Part shown: positions 23,901-35,668 of the stretch, one piece after another | Position numbering within the stretch: the stretch's first letter is position 1 | Layout of the letters: every line of letters starts with the position of its first letter | Source: Oncorhynchus masou masou | Taxonomy: Eukaryota > Chordata > Actinopteri > Salmoniformes > Salmonidae | Reading direction: 5' to 3' | NCBI RefSeq assembly: GCF_036934945.1 | Contig: NC_088242.1 | Coordinates: forward strand, 1,791,267 to 1,855,266 | DNA: 64,000 nucleotides | Notes under the pieces: model-generated | What the model was told of the DNA's origin: nothing | The model's database searches: none | The model's input: the letters and a program-made list of their open reading frames with translations, nothing else | Program-made: the position numbers and the translations under genes

Positions 23901-24807
23901 TTATATCAGTCAATCAGACACCATTACATTTATATCAGATACCATTACATTAATATCAATCAGATACCATTACATTTATTTCACTCAATCAGATACCATT
24001 ACATTTATATCAATCAGATACCATTACATTTATATCACTCAATCAGATACCAATACATTTATATCAATCAATCAGACACCATTACATATATATCAATCAG
24101 ATACCATTACATTTATATCAATCAGATATCATTACATTTATATCAATCAGATACCATTACATTTATATCAATCAATCAGACACCATTACATGTATATCAA
24201 TCAGATACCATTACATTTATATCAATCAGATACCATTACATTTATATCAATCAGATACCATTACATTTATATCAATTAGATACCATTACATTTATATCAA
24301 TCAGATACCATTACATTTATATCAATCAGATACCATTACATTTATATCAATCAATCAGACACCATTACATATATATCAATCAGACACCATTACATTCATA
24401 TCAATCAGACACCATGACATTTATATCACTCAATGAGATACCATTACATTTATATCAATCAGATACCAATATATTTATATCTCTCAATCAGATACCATTA
24501 CATTTATATCAATCAGATACCATTACAATTATATCAATCAATCAGACACCATTACATTTATATCAGATACCATTACATTAATATCAATCAGATACCATTA
24601 CATTTATATCACTCAATCAGATACCATTACATTTATATCAATCACATACCATTACATTTATATCACTCAATCAGATACCATTACATTTATATCAATCAAT
24701 CAGACACCATTACATATATATCAATCAGATACCATTGCATTTATATCAATCAGATACCATTACATTTATATCAATCAGACACCATTACATATATATCACA
24801 CAATCAC
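14964..24807. repeat. 10-kb AT-rich 25/29-bp minisatellite with nested duplications
   Basis: Unit ATACCATTACATTTATAT plus CAATCAG (25 bp). A 29-bp form has an extra ATCA, and CACTCAATCAG variants occur. About 370 units. Distinctive variants mark large repeated blocks. ACCATTAATATAATATC occurs at 16023, 19251 and 21356. The CAATGAGATACC/ATATATTTATATCTCTC marker pair occurs near 17276, 20504, 22609 and 23711. Intervals are 3228, 2105 and 1102 bp. Serial open frames (Ile/Tyr/His/Gln-rich) on the plus strand reflect the stop-poor unit and are not genes. Confidence 0.98.
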
Positions 24808-25425
24808 TAACACCGGGTGATGGCCATGCACCTGGTTTGAGAGTGCTCCTACCCCCTGGTTTGAGAGTGCTCCTACCCCCTGGTTTGAGATTGCTCCTAC
24901 CTCCTGGTTTGAGAGTGCTCCTACCTCCTGGTTTGAGAGTGCTCCTACCCCTGGTTTGAGAGTGCACCTACACCTGGTTTGAGAGTGCTCCTACACCTGG
25001 TTTGAGAGTGTTCCTACCTCTTGGTTTGAGAGTGCTCCTACCTCTTGGTTTGAGAGTGCTCCTACCTCCTGGTTTGAGAGTGCTCCTACCCCTGGTTTGA
25101 GAGAGCTCCTACTTCCTGGTTTGAGAGTGCTCCTACCCCCTGGTTTGAGAGTGCTCCTACCCCCTGGTTTGAGAGTGCTCCTACCTCCTGGTTTGAGAGT
25201 GCTCCTACCCCTGGTTTGAGAGTGCTCCTACACCTGGTTTGAGAGTGCTCCTACCTCTTGGTTTGAGAGTGCTCCTACCCCTGGTTTGAGAGAGCTCCTA
25301 CTTCCTGGTTTGAGAGTGCTCCTACCCCCTGGTTTGAGAGAGCTCCTACTTCCTGGTTTGAGAGTTCTCCTACCCCCTTGTTTGAGAGATCCCCTACTTC
25401 CTGGTTTGAGAGTGCTCCTACCTCG
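24808..25425. repeat. 23/24-bp minisatellite (TGGTTTGAGAGTGCTCCTA)
   Basis: About 26 units of TGGTTTGAGAGTGCTCCTA followed by CCCCC, CCTCC, CCCC or CACC. A subset has GAGAGCTCC instead of GAGTGCTCC. It begins abruptly after the AT-rich array through a short bridge (24808-24832) and ends at the CTCGTAATC near 25425. Confidence 0.96.
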
Positions 25426-25886
25426 TAATCTTTACGAATACATTTTCTCCTATTTAATGTCAACTCAGTGAATTTCCAGGTTTCTATCGCGAGGAGAGTG
25501 GCCGTGGGAAGAGACTCCCCCCCCTGCATCAAAGGTTGTTGCTGCCGTTGCTACCAGATATAAACGGACGCAGTTTTTTTTTTTACTCCCTCGACCAACA
25601 GACCGAACCCCTAAACGATCGCAGGAGATTTGCCTGCTTGAAGCGGGGCTGGGAACCAGATGAATAACTATGGCTGGTGGATGGAAGCCATTAAGAAGTG
25701 AATGTGATTTTTTAAGGGTATTTGTTTGTTGTTTGATACGACAGAACTCGATTACATGCTGTTGTAATTATTGCTGCCAAGACTGCGTCGAGTGGACCAT
25801 GGCAGTCTGACTACATTTTGAACTACTGAATTGAATGAGACCTCTAGTTTGGGGTGGTTAATCCCATAGTTTACCTTGATGTGTAT
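25426..25886. other. Unique spacer
   Basis: Non-repetitive except for C8 and T10 runs (25517-25524, 25575-25584). No coding exon is recognised. If the downstream transporter-like exon is genuine, this could be intronic. Confidence 0.5.
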
Positions 25887-28800
25887 GTTGTCTTCTCTTC
25901 AGTCTGTTAACCAGGACAGCATGTTGTCTTCTCTTCTCAGTCTGTTAAGCAGAACAGCATGTTGTCTTCTCTTCAGTCTGTTAACCAAGACAGCATGTTG
26001 TCTTCTCAGTCTGTTAACCAGGACAGCATGTTGTCTTCTCTTCAGTCTTAACCAGGACAGCATGTTGTCTTCTCTTCTCAGTCTGTTAACAATGACAACA
26101 TGTTGTCTTCTCTTCTCAGTCTGTTAACCAGGACAGCATGTTGTCTTCTCTTCTCAATCTGTTAACCAGGACAGCATGTTGTCTTCTCTTCAGTCTGTTA
26201 ACCAGGACAGCATGTTGTCTTCTCTTCAGTCTGTTAACCAGGACAGCATGTTGTCTTCTCTTCAGTCTGTTAACCAGGACAGGATGTTCTATTCTCTTCT
26301 AAGTCTGTTAACCAGGACAGCATGTTGTCTTCTCTTCAGTCTGTTAACCAGGACAGCATGTTGTCTTCTCTTCAGTCTGTTAACCAGGACAGCATGTTGT
26401 CTTCTCTTCAGTCTGTTAACCAGGACAGCATGTTCTATTCTCTTCTCAGTCTGTTAACCAGGACAGCATGTTGTCTTCTCTTCAGTCTGTTAACCAGGAC
26501 AGCATGTTGTCTTCTCTCTTCAGTCTGTTAACCAGGACAGCATGTTGTCTTCTCTTCTCAGTCTGTTAACAAAGACAACATGTTGTCTTCTCTTCTCAGT
26601 CTGTTAACCAGGACAGCATGTTGTCTTCTCTTCAGTCTGTTAACCAGGACAGCATGTTGTCTTCTCTTCAGTCTGTTAACCATGACAGCATGTTGTCTTC
26701 TCTTCAGTCTGTTAACCAGGACAGCATGTTGTCTTCTCTTCAGTCTGTTAACCAGGACAGCATGTTGTCTTCTCTTCAGTCTGTTAACCATGACAGCATG
26801 TTGTCTTCTCTTCAGTCTGTTAACCAGGACAGCATGTTGTCTTCTCTTCTCAGTCTGTTAACCAGGACAGCATGTTGTCTTCTCTTCAGTCTGTTTACCA
26901 TGACAGCATGTTGTCTTCTCTTCTCAGTCTGTTAACCAGGACAGCATGTTGTCTTCTCTTCAGTCTGTTAACAATGACAGCATGTTGTGTTCTCTTCAGT
27001 CTATTAACCAGGACAGCATGTTGTCTTCTCTTCTCATTCTGTTAACCAGGACAGCATGTTGTCTTCTCTTCAGTCTGTTAACCAGGACAGCATGTTGTCT
27101 TCTCTTCAGTCTTAACCAGGACAGCATGCTGTCTTCTCTTCTCAGTCTGTTAACAATGACAACATGTTGTCTTCTCTTCTCAGTCTGTTAACCAGGACAG
27201 CATGTTGTCTTCTCTTCAGTCTGTTAACCATGACAGCATGTTGTCTTCTCTTCAGTCTGTTAACCAGGACAGCATGTTGTCTTCTCTTCTCAGTCTGTTA
27301 ACCAGGACAGCATGTTGTCTTCTCTTCAGTCTGTTAACAATGACAGCATGTTGTCTTCTCTTCAGTCTGTTAACCAGGACAGCATGTTGTCTTCTCTCCT
27401 CAGTCTGTTAACAATGACAGCATGTTGTCTTCTCTTCAGTCTGTTAACAATGACAGCATGTTGTCTTCTCTTCTCAGTCTGTTAACCAGGACAGCATGTT
27501 GTCTTCTCTTCAGTCTGTTAACAATGACAGCATGTTGTGTTCTCTTCAGTCTATTAACCAGGACAGCATGTTGTCTTCTCTTCTCATTCTGTTAACCAGG
27601 ACAGCATGTTGTCTTCTCTTCAGTCTGTTAACCAGGACAGCATGTTGTCTTCTCTTCAGTCTTAACCAGGACAGCATGTTGTCTTCTCTTCTCAGTCTGT
27701 TAACAATGACAACATGTTGTCTTCTCTTCTCAGTCTGTTAACCAGGACAGCATGTTGTCTTCTCTTCAGTCTGTTAACCAGGACAGCATGTTGTCTTCTC
27801 TTCAGTCTGTTAACCAGGACAGCATGTTGTCTTCTCTTCAGTCTGTTAACCAGGACAGCATGTTGTCTTCTCTTCTCAGTCTGTTAACCAGGACAGCATG
27901 TTGTCTTCTCTTCAGTCTGTTAACCAGGACAGCATGTTGTCTTCTCTCCTCAGTCTGTTAACAATGACAGCATGTTGTCTTCTCTCCTCAGTCTGTTAAC
28001 AATGACAGCATGTTGTCTTCTCTTCAGTCTGTTAACAATGACAGCATGTTGTCTTCTCTTCAGTCTGTTAACCAGGACAGCATGTTGTCTTCTCTTCAGT
28101 CTGTTAACCAGGACAGCATGTTGTCTTCTCTTCAGTCTGTTAACAATGACAGCATGTTGTCTTCTCTTCAGTCTGTTAACCAGGACAGCATGTTGTCTTC
28201 TCTTCAGTCTGTTAACCAGGACAGCATGTTGTCTTCTCTTCTCAGTTTGTTAACCAGGACAGCATGTTGTCTTCTCTTCTCAGTCTGTTAACAATGACAG
28301 CATGTTGTCTTCTCTTCAGTCTGTTAACAATGACAGCATGTTGTCTTCTCTTCAGTCTGTTAACCAGGACAGCATGTTGTCTTCTCTTCTCAGTCTGTTA
28401 ACCAGGACAGCATGTTGTCTTCTCTTCTCAGTCTGTTAACAATGACAGCATGTTGTCTTCTCTTCAGTCTGTTAACCAGGACAGCATGTTGTCTTCTCTT
28501 CAGTCTGTTAACAATGACAGCATGTTGTCTTCTCTTCAGTCTGTTAACCAGGACAACATGTTGTCTTCTCTTCAGTCTGTTAACCATGACAGCATGTTGT
28601 CTTCTCTTCAGTCTTAACCAGGACAGCATGTTGTCTTCTCTTCTCAGTCTGTTAACAATGACAACATGTTGTCTTCTCTTCTCAGTCTGTTAACCAGGAC
28701 AGCATGTTGTCTTCTCTTCTCAATCTGTTAACCAGGACAGCATGTTGTCTTCTCTTCAGTCTGTTAACCAGGACAGCATGTTGTCTTCTCTTCAGTCTGT

Positions 28801-31800
28801 TAACCAGGACAGCATGTTGTCTTCTCTTCTCAGTCTGTTAAGCAGAACAGCATGTTGTCTTCTCTTCAGTCTGTTAACCAAGACAGCATGTTGTCTTCTC
28901 AGTCTGTTAACCAGGACAGCATGTTGTCTTCTCTTCAGTCTTAACCAGGACAGCATGTTGTCTTCTCTTCTCAGTCTGTTAACAATGACAACATGTTGTC
29001 TTCTCTTCTCAGTCTGTTAACCAGGACAGCATGTTGTCTTCTCTTCTCAATCTGTTAACCAGGACAGCATGTTGTCTTCTCTTCAGTCTGTTAACCAGGA
29101 CAGCATGTTGTCTTCTCTTCAGTCTGTTAACCAGGACAGCATGTTGTCTTCTCTTCAGTCTGTTAACCAGGACAGGATGTTCTATTCTCTTCTAAGTCTG
29201 TTAACCAGGACAGCATGTTGTCTTCTCTTCAGTCTGTTAACCAGGACAGCATGTTGTCTTCTCTTCAGTCTGTTAACCAGGACAGCATGTTGTCTTCTCT
29301 TCAGTCTGTTAACCAGGACAGCATGTTCTATTCTCTTCTCAGTCTGTTAACCAGGACAGCATGTTGTCTTCTCTTCAGTCTGTTAACCAGGACAGCATGT
29401 TGTCTTCTCTCTTCAGTCTGTTAACCAGGACAGCATGTTGTCTTCTCTTCTCAGTCTGTTAACAATGACAACATGTTGTCTTCTCTTCTCAGTCTGTTAA
29501 CCAGGACAGCATGTTGTCTTCTCTTCAGTCTGTTAACCAGGACAGCATGTTGTCTTCTCTTCAGTCTGTTAACCATGACAGCATGTTGTCTTCTCTTCAG
29601 TCTGTTAACCAGGACAGCATGTTGTCTTCTCTTCAGTCTGTTAACCAGGACAGCATGTTGTCTTCTCTTCAGTCTGTTAACCATGACAGCATGTTGTCTT
29701 CTCTTCAGTCTGTTAACCAGGACAGCATGTTGTCTTCTCTTCTCAGTCTGTTAACCAGGACAGCATGTTGTCTTCTCTTCAGTCTGTTTACCATGACAGC
29801 ATGTTGTCTTCTCTTCTCAGTCTGTTAACCAGGACAGCATGTTGTCTTCTCTTCAGTCTGTTAACAATGACAGCATGTTGTGTTCTCTTCAGTCTATTAA
29901 CCAGGACAGCATGTTGTCTTCTCTTCTCATTCTGTTAACCAGGACAGCATGTTGTCTTCTCTTCAGTCTGTTAACCAGGACAGCATGTTGTCTTCTCTTC
30001 AGTCTTAACCAGGACAGCATGCTGTCTTCTCTTCTCAGTCTGTTAACAATGACAACATGTTGTCTTCTCTTCTCAGTCTGTTAACCAGGACAGCATGTTG
30101 TCTTCTCTTCAGTCTGTTAACCATGACAGCATGTTGTCTTCTCTTCAGTCTGTTAACCAGGACAGCATGTTGTCTTCTCTTCTCAGTCTGTTAACCAGGA
30201 CAGCATGTTGTCTTCTCTTCAGTCTGTTAACAATGACAGCATGTTGTCTTCTCTTCAGTCTGTTAACCAGGACAGCATGTTGTCTTCTCTCCTCAGTCTG
30301 TTAACAATGACAGCATGTTGTCTTCTCTTCAGTCTGTTAACAATGACAGCATGTTGTGTTCTCTTCAGTCTATTAACCAGGACAGCATGTTGTCTTCTCT
30401 TCTCATTCTGTTAACCAGGACAGCATGTTGTCTTCTCTTCAGTCTGTTAACCAGGACAGCATGTTGTCTTCTCTTCAGTCTTAACCAGGACAGCATGTTG
30501 TCTTCTCTTCTCAGTCTGTTAACAATGACAACATGTTGTCTTCTCTTCTCAGTCTGTTAACCAGGACAGCATGTTGTCTTCTCTTCAGTCTGTTAACCAG
30601 GACAGCATGTTGTCTTCTCTTCAGTCTGTTAACCAGGACAGCATGTTGTCTTCTCTTCAGTCTGTTAACCAGGACAGCATGTTGTCTTCTCTTCTCAGTC
30701 TGTTAACCAGGACAGCATGTTGTCTTCTCTTCAGTCTGTTAACCAGGACAGCATGTTGTCTTCTCTCCTCAGTCTGTTAACAATGACAGCATGTTGTCTT
30801 CTCTCCTCAGTCTGTTAACAATGACAGCATGTTGTCTTCTCTTCAGTCTGTTAACAATGACAGCATGTTGTCTTCTCTTCAGTCTGTTAACCAGGACAGC
30901 ATGTTGTCTTCTCTTCAGTCTGTTAACCAGGACAGCATGTTGTCTTCTCTTCAGTCTGTTAACAATGAGAGCATGTTGTCTTCTCTTCAGTCTGTTAACC
31001 AGGACAGCATGTTGTCTTCTCTTCAGTCTGTTAACCAGGACAGCATGTTGTCTTCTCTTCTCAGTTTGTTAACCAGGACAGCATGTTGTCTTCTCTTCTC
31101 AGTCTGTTAACAATGACAGCATGTTGTCTTCTCTTCAGTCTGTTAACAATGACAGCATGTTGTCTTCTCTTCAGTCTGTTAACCAGGACAGCATGTTGTC
31201 TTCTCTTCTCAGTCTGTTAACCAGGACAGCATGTTGTCTTCTCTTCTCAGTCTGTTAACAATGACAGCATGTTGTCTTCTCTTCAGTCTGTTAACCAGGA
31301 CAGCATGTTGTCTTCTCTTCAGTCTGTTAACAATGACAGCATGTTGTCTTCTCTTCAGTCTGTTAACCAGGACAACATGTTGTCTTCTCTTCAGTCTGTT
31401 AACCATGACAGCATGTTGTCTTCTCTTCAGTCTTAACCAGGACAGCATGTTGTCTTCTCTTCTCAGTCTGTTAACAATGACAACATGTTGTCTTCTCTTC
31501 TCAGTCTGTTAACCAGGACAGCATGTTGTCTTCTCTTCTCAATCTGTTAACCAGGACAGCATGTTGTCTTCTTTCAGTCTGTTAACCAGGACAGCATGTT
31601 GTCTTCTCTTCAGTCTGTTAACCAGGACAGCATGTTGTCTTCTCTTCAGTCTGTTAACCAGGACAGCATGTTCTATTCTCTTCTCAGTCTGTTAACCAGG
31701 ACAGCATGTTGTCTTCTCTTCAGTCTTAACCAGGACAGCATGTTGTCTTCTCTTCTCAGTCTGTTAACAATGACAACATGTTGTCTTCTCTTCAGTCTGT

Positions 31801-32500
31801 TAACCCGGACAGCATGTTCTATTCTCTTCTCAGTCTGTTAACCAGGACAGCATGTTGTCTTCTCTTCTCAGTCTGTTAACCATGGCAGCATGTTGTCTTC
31901 TCTTCAGTCTGTTAACCCGGACAGCATGTTGTCTTCTCTTCAGTCTGTTAACCAGGACAGCATGTTGTCTTCTCTTCAGTCTGTTAACCAGGACAGCATG
32001 TTGTCTTCTCTTCAGTCTGTTAACCATGGCAGCATGTTGTCTTCTCAGTCTGTTAACCAGGACAGCATGTTGTCTTCTCTTCAGTCTGTTAACCAGGACA
32101 GCATGTTCTATTCTCTTCTCAGTCTGTTAACCAGGACAGCATGTTGTCTTCTCTTCTCAATCTGTTAACCAGGACAGCATGTTGTCTTCTCTTCAGTCTG
32201 TTAACCCGGACAGCATGTTGTCTTCTCTTCAGTCTGTTAACCCGGACAGCATGTTGTCTTCTCTTCAGTCTGTTAACCAGGACAGCATGTTGTCTTCTCT
32301 TCAGTCTGTTAACCAGGACAGCATGTTGTCTTCTCTTCAGTCTGTTAACCAGGACAGCATGTTGTCTTCTCTTCAGTCTGTTAACCATGACAGCATGTTG
32401 TCTTCTCAGTCTGTTAACCAGGACAGCATGTTGTCTTCTCTTCTCAGTCTGTTAACAATGACAGCATGTTGTCTTCTCTTCTCAGTCTGTTAACTTGATG
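25887..32500. repeat. 36/38-bp minisatellite (TCTGTTAACCAGGACAGCAT)
   Basis: About 180 units of TCTGTTAACCAGGACAGCAT plus GTTGTCTTCTCTTCAG (36 bp). A 38-bp form ends CTCTTCTCAG. Variants include AACAATGACA, AACCCGGACA, AACCATGGCA and TTCTATTCT. A block of about 2.9 kb is duplicated. TCTGTTAAGCAGAACAG occurs at 25941 and 28834 (interval 2893), and later markers are 2819 bp apart, so the copies differ by 74 bp (one 36-bp plus one 38-bp unit). Each unit has a pyrimidine tract ending in CAG, resembling a splice acceptor on the plus strand. Confidence 0.98.
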
Positions 32501-32570
32501 CCCCTACCACTCATGTTATGTAACTACCAAGTAAAGAAGGGAGATAACGTCCTCAACTTTTATCCTCTAC
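32501..32570. other. Short unique link, module copy 1
   Basis: About 70 bp between the 36-bp and 51-bp arrays, containing TAACTACCAAGTAAAGAAGG. It is repeated almost exactly at 36571-36640 (offset 4070), one of the anchors of the compound duplication. Confidence 0.85.
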
Positions 32571-33230
32571 ATCAGGGCTCCCCAACCCTGTTCCTGGAGA
32601 GGTACCCTCCTGTAGGTTTATATCAGGGCTCTCCAACCCTGTTCCTGGAGAGGTATCATCCTGTAGGTTTATATCAGGGCTCTCCAACCCTGTTCCTGGA
32701 GAGGTACCCTCCTGTAGGTTTATATCAGGGCTCTCCAACCCTGTTCCTGGAGAGGTACCCTCCTGTAGGTTTATATCAGGGCTCTCCAACCCTGTTCCTG
32801 GAGAGGTACCCTCCTGTAGGTTTATATCAGGGCTCTCCAACCCTGTTCCTGGAGAGGTACCCTCCTGTAGGTTTATATCAGGGCTCTCCAACCCTGTTCC
32901 TGGAGAGGTACCCTCCTGTAGGTTTATATCAGGGCTCTCCAACCCTGTTCCTGGAGAAGTACCCTCCTGTAGGTTTATATCAGGGCTCTCCAACCCTGTT
33001 CCTGGAGAGGTACCCTCCTGTAGGTTTATATCAGGGCTCTCCAACCCTGTTCCTGGAGAAGTACCCTCCTGTAGGTTTATATCAGGGCTCTCCAACCCTG
33101 TTCCTGGAGAGATACCCTCCTGTAGGTTTATATCAGGGCTCTCCAACCCTGTTCCTGGAGAGATACCCTCCTGTAGGTTTACATCAGGGCTCTCCAACCC
33201 TGTTCCTGGAGAGATACCCTCCTGTAGGTT
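32571..33230 (+). repeat. 51-bp minisatellite, copy B
   Basis: About 13 units of ATCAGGGCTCTCCAACCCTG, TTCCTGGAGAGGTACCCTCC and TGTAGGTTTAT. A final degenerate partial unit (33231-33264) runs up to the transporter-like exon. 51 bp is 17 codons, so both strands are open without being coding. It is the same family as 36641-37351, and as 6024-6990 in the opposite orientation. Confidence 0.97.
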
Positions 33231-33298
33231 AACTCCAACCCTCTTCCTGGAGAGAGACCCTCGTGGTTGCACAAGACGACCTTGTGTCTCCTGGGCAG

Positions 33299-33491
33299 GA
33301 TCTACGGGCCCAACGTGGTACCACAAGACCTGGCAGAGCCCGTTGGCATGGTGATGAGCTTCTTCCAGACCTTAGGACTGGCTGTGGGCTCAGCTTTTCT
33401 CTGTGCTGACAGTACACTATCTAAAGAGACGGGTGGAACTTGGAGACTGGCTATGGGCTCGGCCACTACGGCATGTAATAAACTGACTTGA
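33299..33491 (+). pseudogene. slc29a3: Terminal exon resembling equilibrative nucleoside transporter 3, copy 1
   Basis: Preceded by an acceptor-like TTGTGTCTCCTGGGCAG ending at 33298. The exon, with a split first codon, reads IYGPNVVPQDLAE, then VGMVMSFFQTLGLAVGSA. I recall the last transmembrane segment of SLC29 proteins, above all ENT3, as YGP..VP..LAE..G.VMSF...LGL..GSA. ENT3 is a lysosomal/mitochondrial nucleoside transporter. The residues after GSA do not fit the short hydrophobic ENT3 tail. Dropping one T of the TTTT at 33392 would restore a more similar continuation, so a one-base shift may have occurred. The frame ends at TGA 33489, overlapping AATAAA at 33477-33482. No upstream ENT exon is visible. 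It could be the true last exon or a decayed copy. Confidence 0.55.
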
Positions 33492-33539
33492 CTGAAGACA
33501 GGATTTGAGACAGTGAGGACGAGAACAAGTCCAGTTCAA

Positions 33540-34223
33540 TTTCATCCCCCCCATGAAAAGATTGAACAAATATTATGGCTCGAACTCAAATATGCTGGTT
33601 GATAAAATACCTGTATTGATGGGAAAGATGTTTGAAAATGGTATTTTGTTCTTAAATGATATTAGAAATTGTAATAGCAGAGTTGTCTTTCATTGACTTA
33701 CCAGATTTGTATGGGAAGGTCTGCTCAATACAAGAGTACAACCAATTGATTACCCCAAAAATGGGGGAGGGTGGCAGCGGGAGGAGGTAGGGAACTGGTC
33801 TGTCTGCCCAATATAAAGGATCAATACTGGAGGAGGTATAAAAATGTCATCAATAGGAAAGTATACCAGTTTCATTTGAGGACCAGGATGTTGACAACTG
33901 TGCCATACAGATTGCAAAATAGTTTGGAAGAGATTCTTGATGTACCGATTCCACGGTACAGGGTGTATGAGTTGATATATAAAGCCATGCAAGATTCAAG
34001 ACTTTGTGCTTTTCAGCTAAAATTATATGGAATTCTTGCCACCAACAAAATGTTAAATATTGGGGCATAAAATCATCAAAGCTCTGCAGATTTTGGTTGT
34101 GAGGATCAACATACCATGTATTTAGGTATTGCCCTCAGGTAGCCCGTTTCTGGTCTCAGGTTCAGGAATGACTGAAAATGCAGAACATTAAACTAAGTGA
34201 CCCTAGAAATAGTACTGTTAGGA
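33540..34223 (+). mobile_element. L1-like LINE ORF2 C-terminal fragment, copy 1
   Basis: Translation in shifting frames gives MFENGILFLNDI, then LVCLPNIKDQYWRRYKN, then VPYRLQNSLEEILDVPIPRY with RVYELIYKAMQDSRLCAFQL. A degraded Cys/His region follows (LCRF, CEDQHTMYL, then PQVARFWSQVQE). The order 'short domain, basic tract, Cys-rich CRFC/H motif, ARFW' matches the C-terminal end of fish L1/Tx1-type ORF2 proteins as I remember them. Several frameshifts and stops make it non-functional. The longest open stretch is 33771-34070. It passes straight into the 59-bp array, whose unit translates as a plausible continuation (DLERPGQSITNILILLVK). Confidence 0.7.
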
Positions 34224-35668
34224 GATCTGGAGAGACCGGGTCAGTCAATTACTAATATACTAATACTCTTAGTAAAAGTATTGATCTGGAGAGACCGGGT
34301 CAGTCAGTTACTACTATACTAATACTCTTAGTAAAAGTATTGATCTGGAGAGACCGGGTCAGTCAATTACTAATATACTAATACTCTTAGTAAAAGTATT
34401 GATCTGGAGAGACCGGGTCAGTCAATTACTAATATACTAATACTCTTAGTAAAAGTATTGATCTGGAGAGACCGGGTCAGTCAGTTACTAATATACTAAT
34501 ACTCTTAGTAAAAGTATTGATCTGGAGAGACCGGGTCAGTCAGTTACTAATATACTAATACTCTTAGTAAAAGTATTGATCTGGAGAGACCGGGTCAGTC
34601 AATTACTAATATACTAATACTCTTAGTAAAAGTATTGATCTGGAGAGACCGGTCAGTTAATTACTAATATACTAATACTCTTAGTAAAAGTATTGATCTG
34701 GAGAGACCGGGTCAGTCAGTTACTAATATACTAATACTCTTAGTAAAAGTATTGATCTGGAGAGACCGGGTCAGTCAGTTACTAATATACTAATACTCTT
34801 AGTAAAAGTATTGATCTGGAGAGACCGGGTCAGTTAATTACTAATATACTAATACTCTTAGTAAAAGTATTGATCTGGAGAGACCGGGTCAGTCAATTAC
34901 TAATATACTAATACTCTTAGTAAAAGTATTGATCTGGAGAGACCGGGTCAGTCAATTACTAATATACTAATACTCTTAGTAAAAGTATTGATCTGGAGAG
35001 ACCGGGTCAGTCAGTTACTAATATACTAATACTCTTAGTAAAAGTATTGATCTGGAGAGACCGGGTCAGTCAATTACTAATATACTAATACTCTTAGTAA
35101 AAGTATTGATCTGGAGAGACCGGGTCAGTTAATTACTAATATACTAATACTCTTAGTAAAAGTATTGATCTGGAGAGACCGGGTCAGTTAATTACTAATA
35201 TACTAATACTCTTAATAAAAGTATTGATCTGGAGAGACCGGGTCAGTCAATTACTAATATACTAATACTCTTAGTAAAAGTATTGATCTGGAGAGACCGG
35301 GTCAGTCAGTTACTAATATACTAATACTCTTAGTAAAAGTATTGATCTGGAGAGACCGGGTCAGTCAGTTACTAATATACTAATACTCTTAATAAAAGTA
35401 TTGATCTGGAGAGACCGGGTCAGTCAATTACTAATATACTAATACTCTTAGTAAAAGTATTGATCTGGAGAGACCGGGTCAGTTAATTACTAATATACTA
35501 ATACTCTTAGTAAAAGTATTGATCTGGAGAGACCGGGTCAGTTAATTACAAATATACTAATACTCTTAGTAAAAGTATTGATCTGGAGAGACCGGGTCAG
35601 TTAATTACTAATATACTAATACTCTTAGTAAAAGTATTGATCTGGAGAGACCGGGTCAGTTAATTACC
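34224..35668. repeat. 59-bp minisatellite, copy 1
   Basis: About 24 units of GATCTGGAGAGACCGGGTCA, GTCAATTACTAATATACTAA and TACTCTTAGTAAAAGTATT. Main variants are GTCAGTT/GTTAATT and single indels. The unit appears to be part of the preceding LINE. The array ends in mid-unit, fused to the 36-bp minisatellite at GTTAATTACC|AATGACAGC (about 35668). Confidence 0.97.

Noticed and set aside
14950..24810. Series of plus frames (Ile/Tyr/Gln/His-rich) as a repeat-protein gene family
   Set aside because: They restart wherever ATG variants occur in a 25/29-bp array and share no start context or non-repeat domain.
34224..35668. CRISPR-like array
   Set aside because: Units are contiguous and lack unique spacers. 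The genome is vertebrate, and no cas genes are present.
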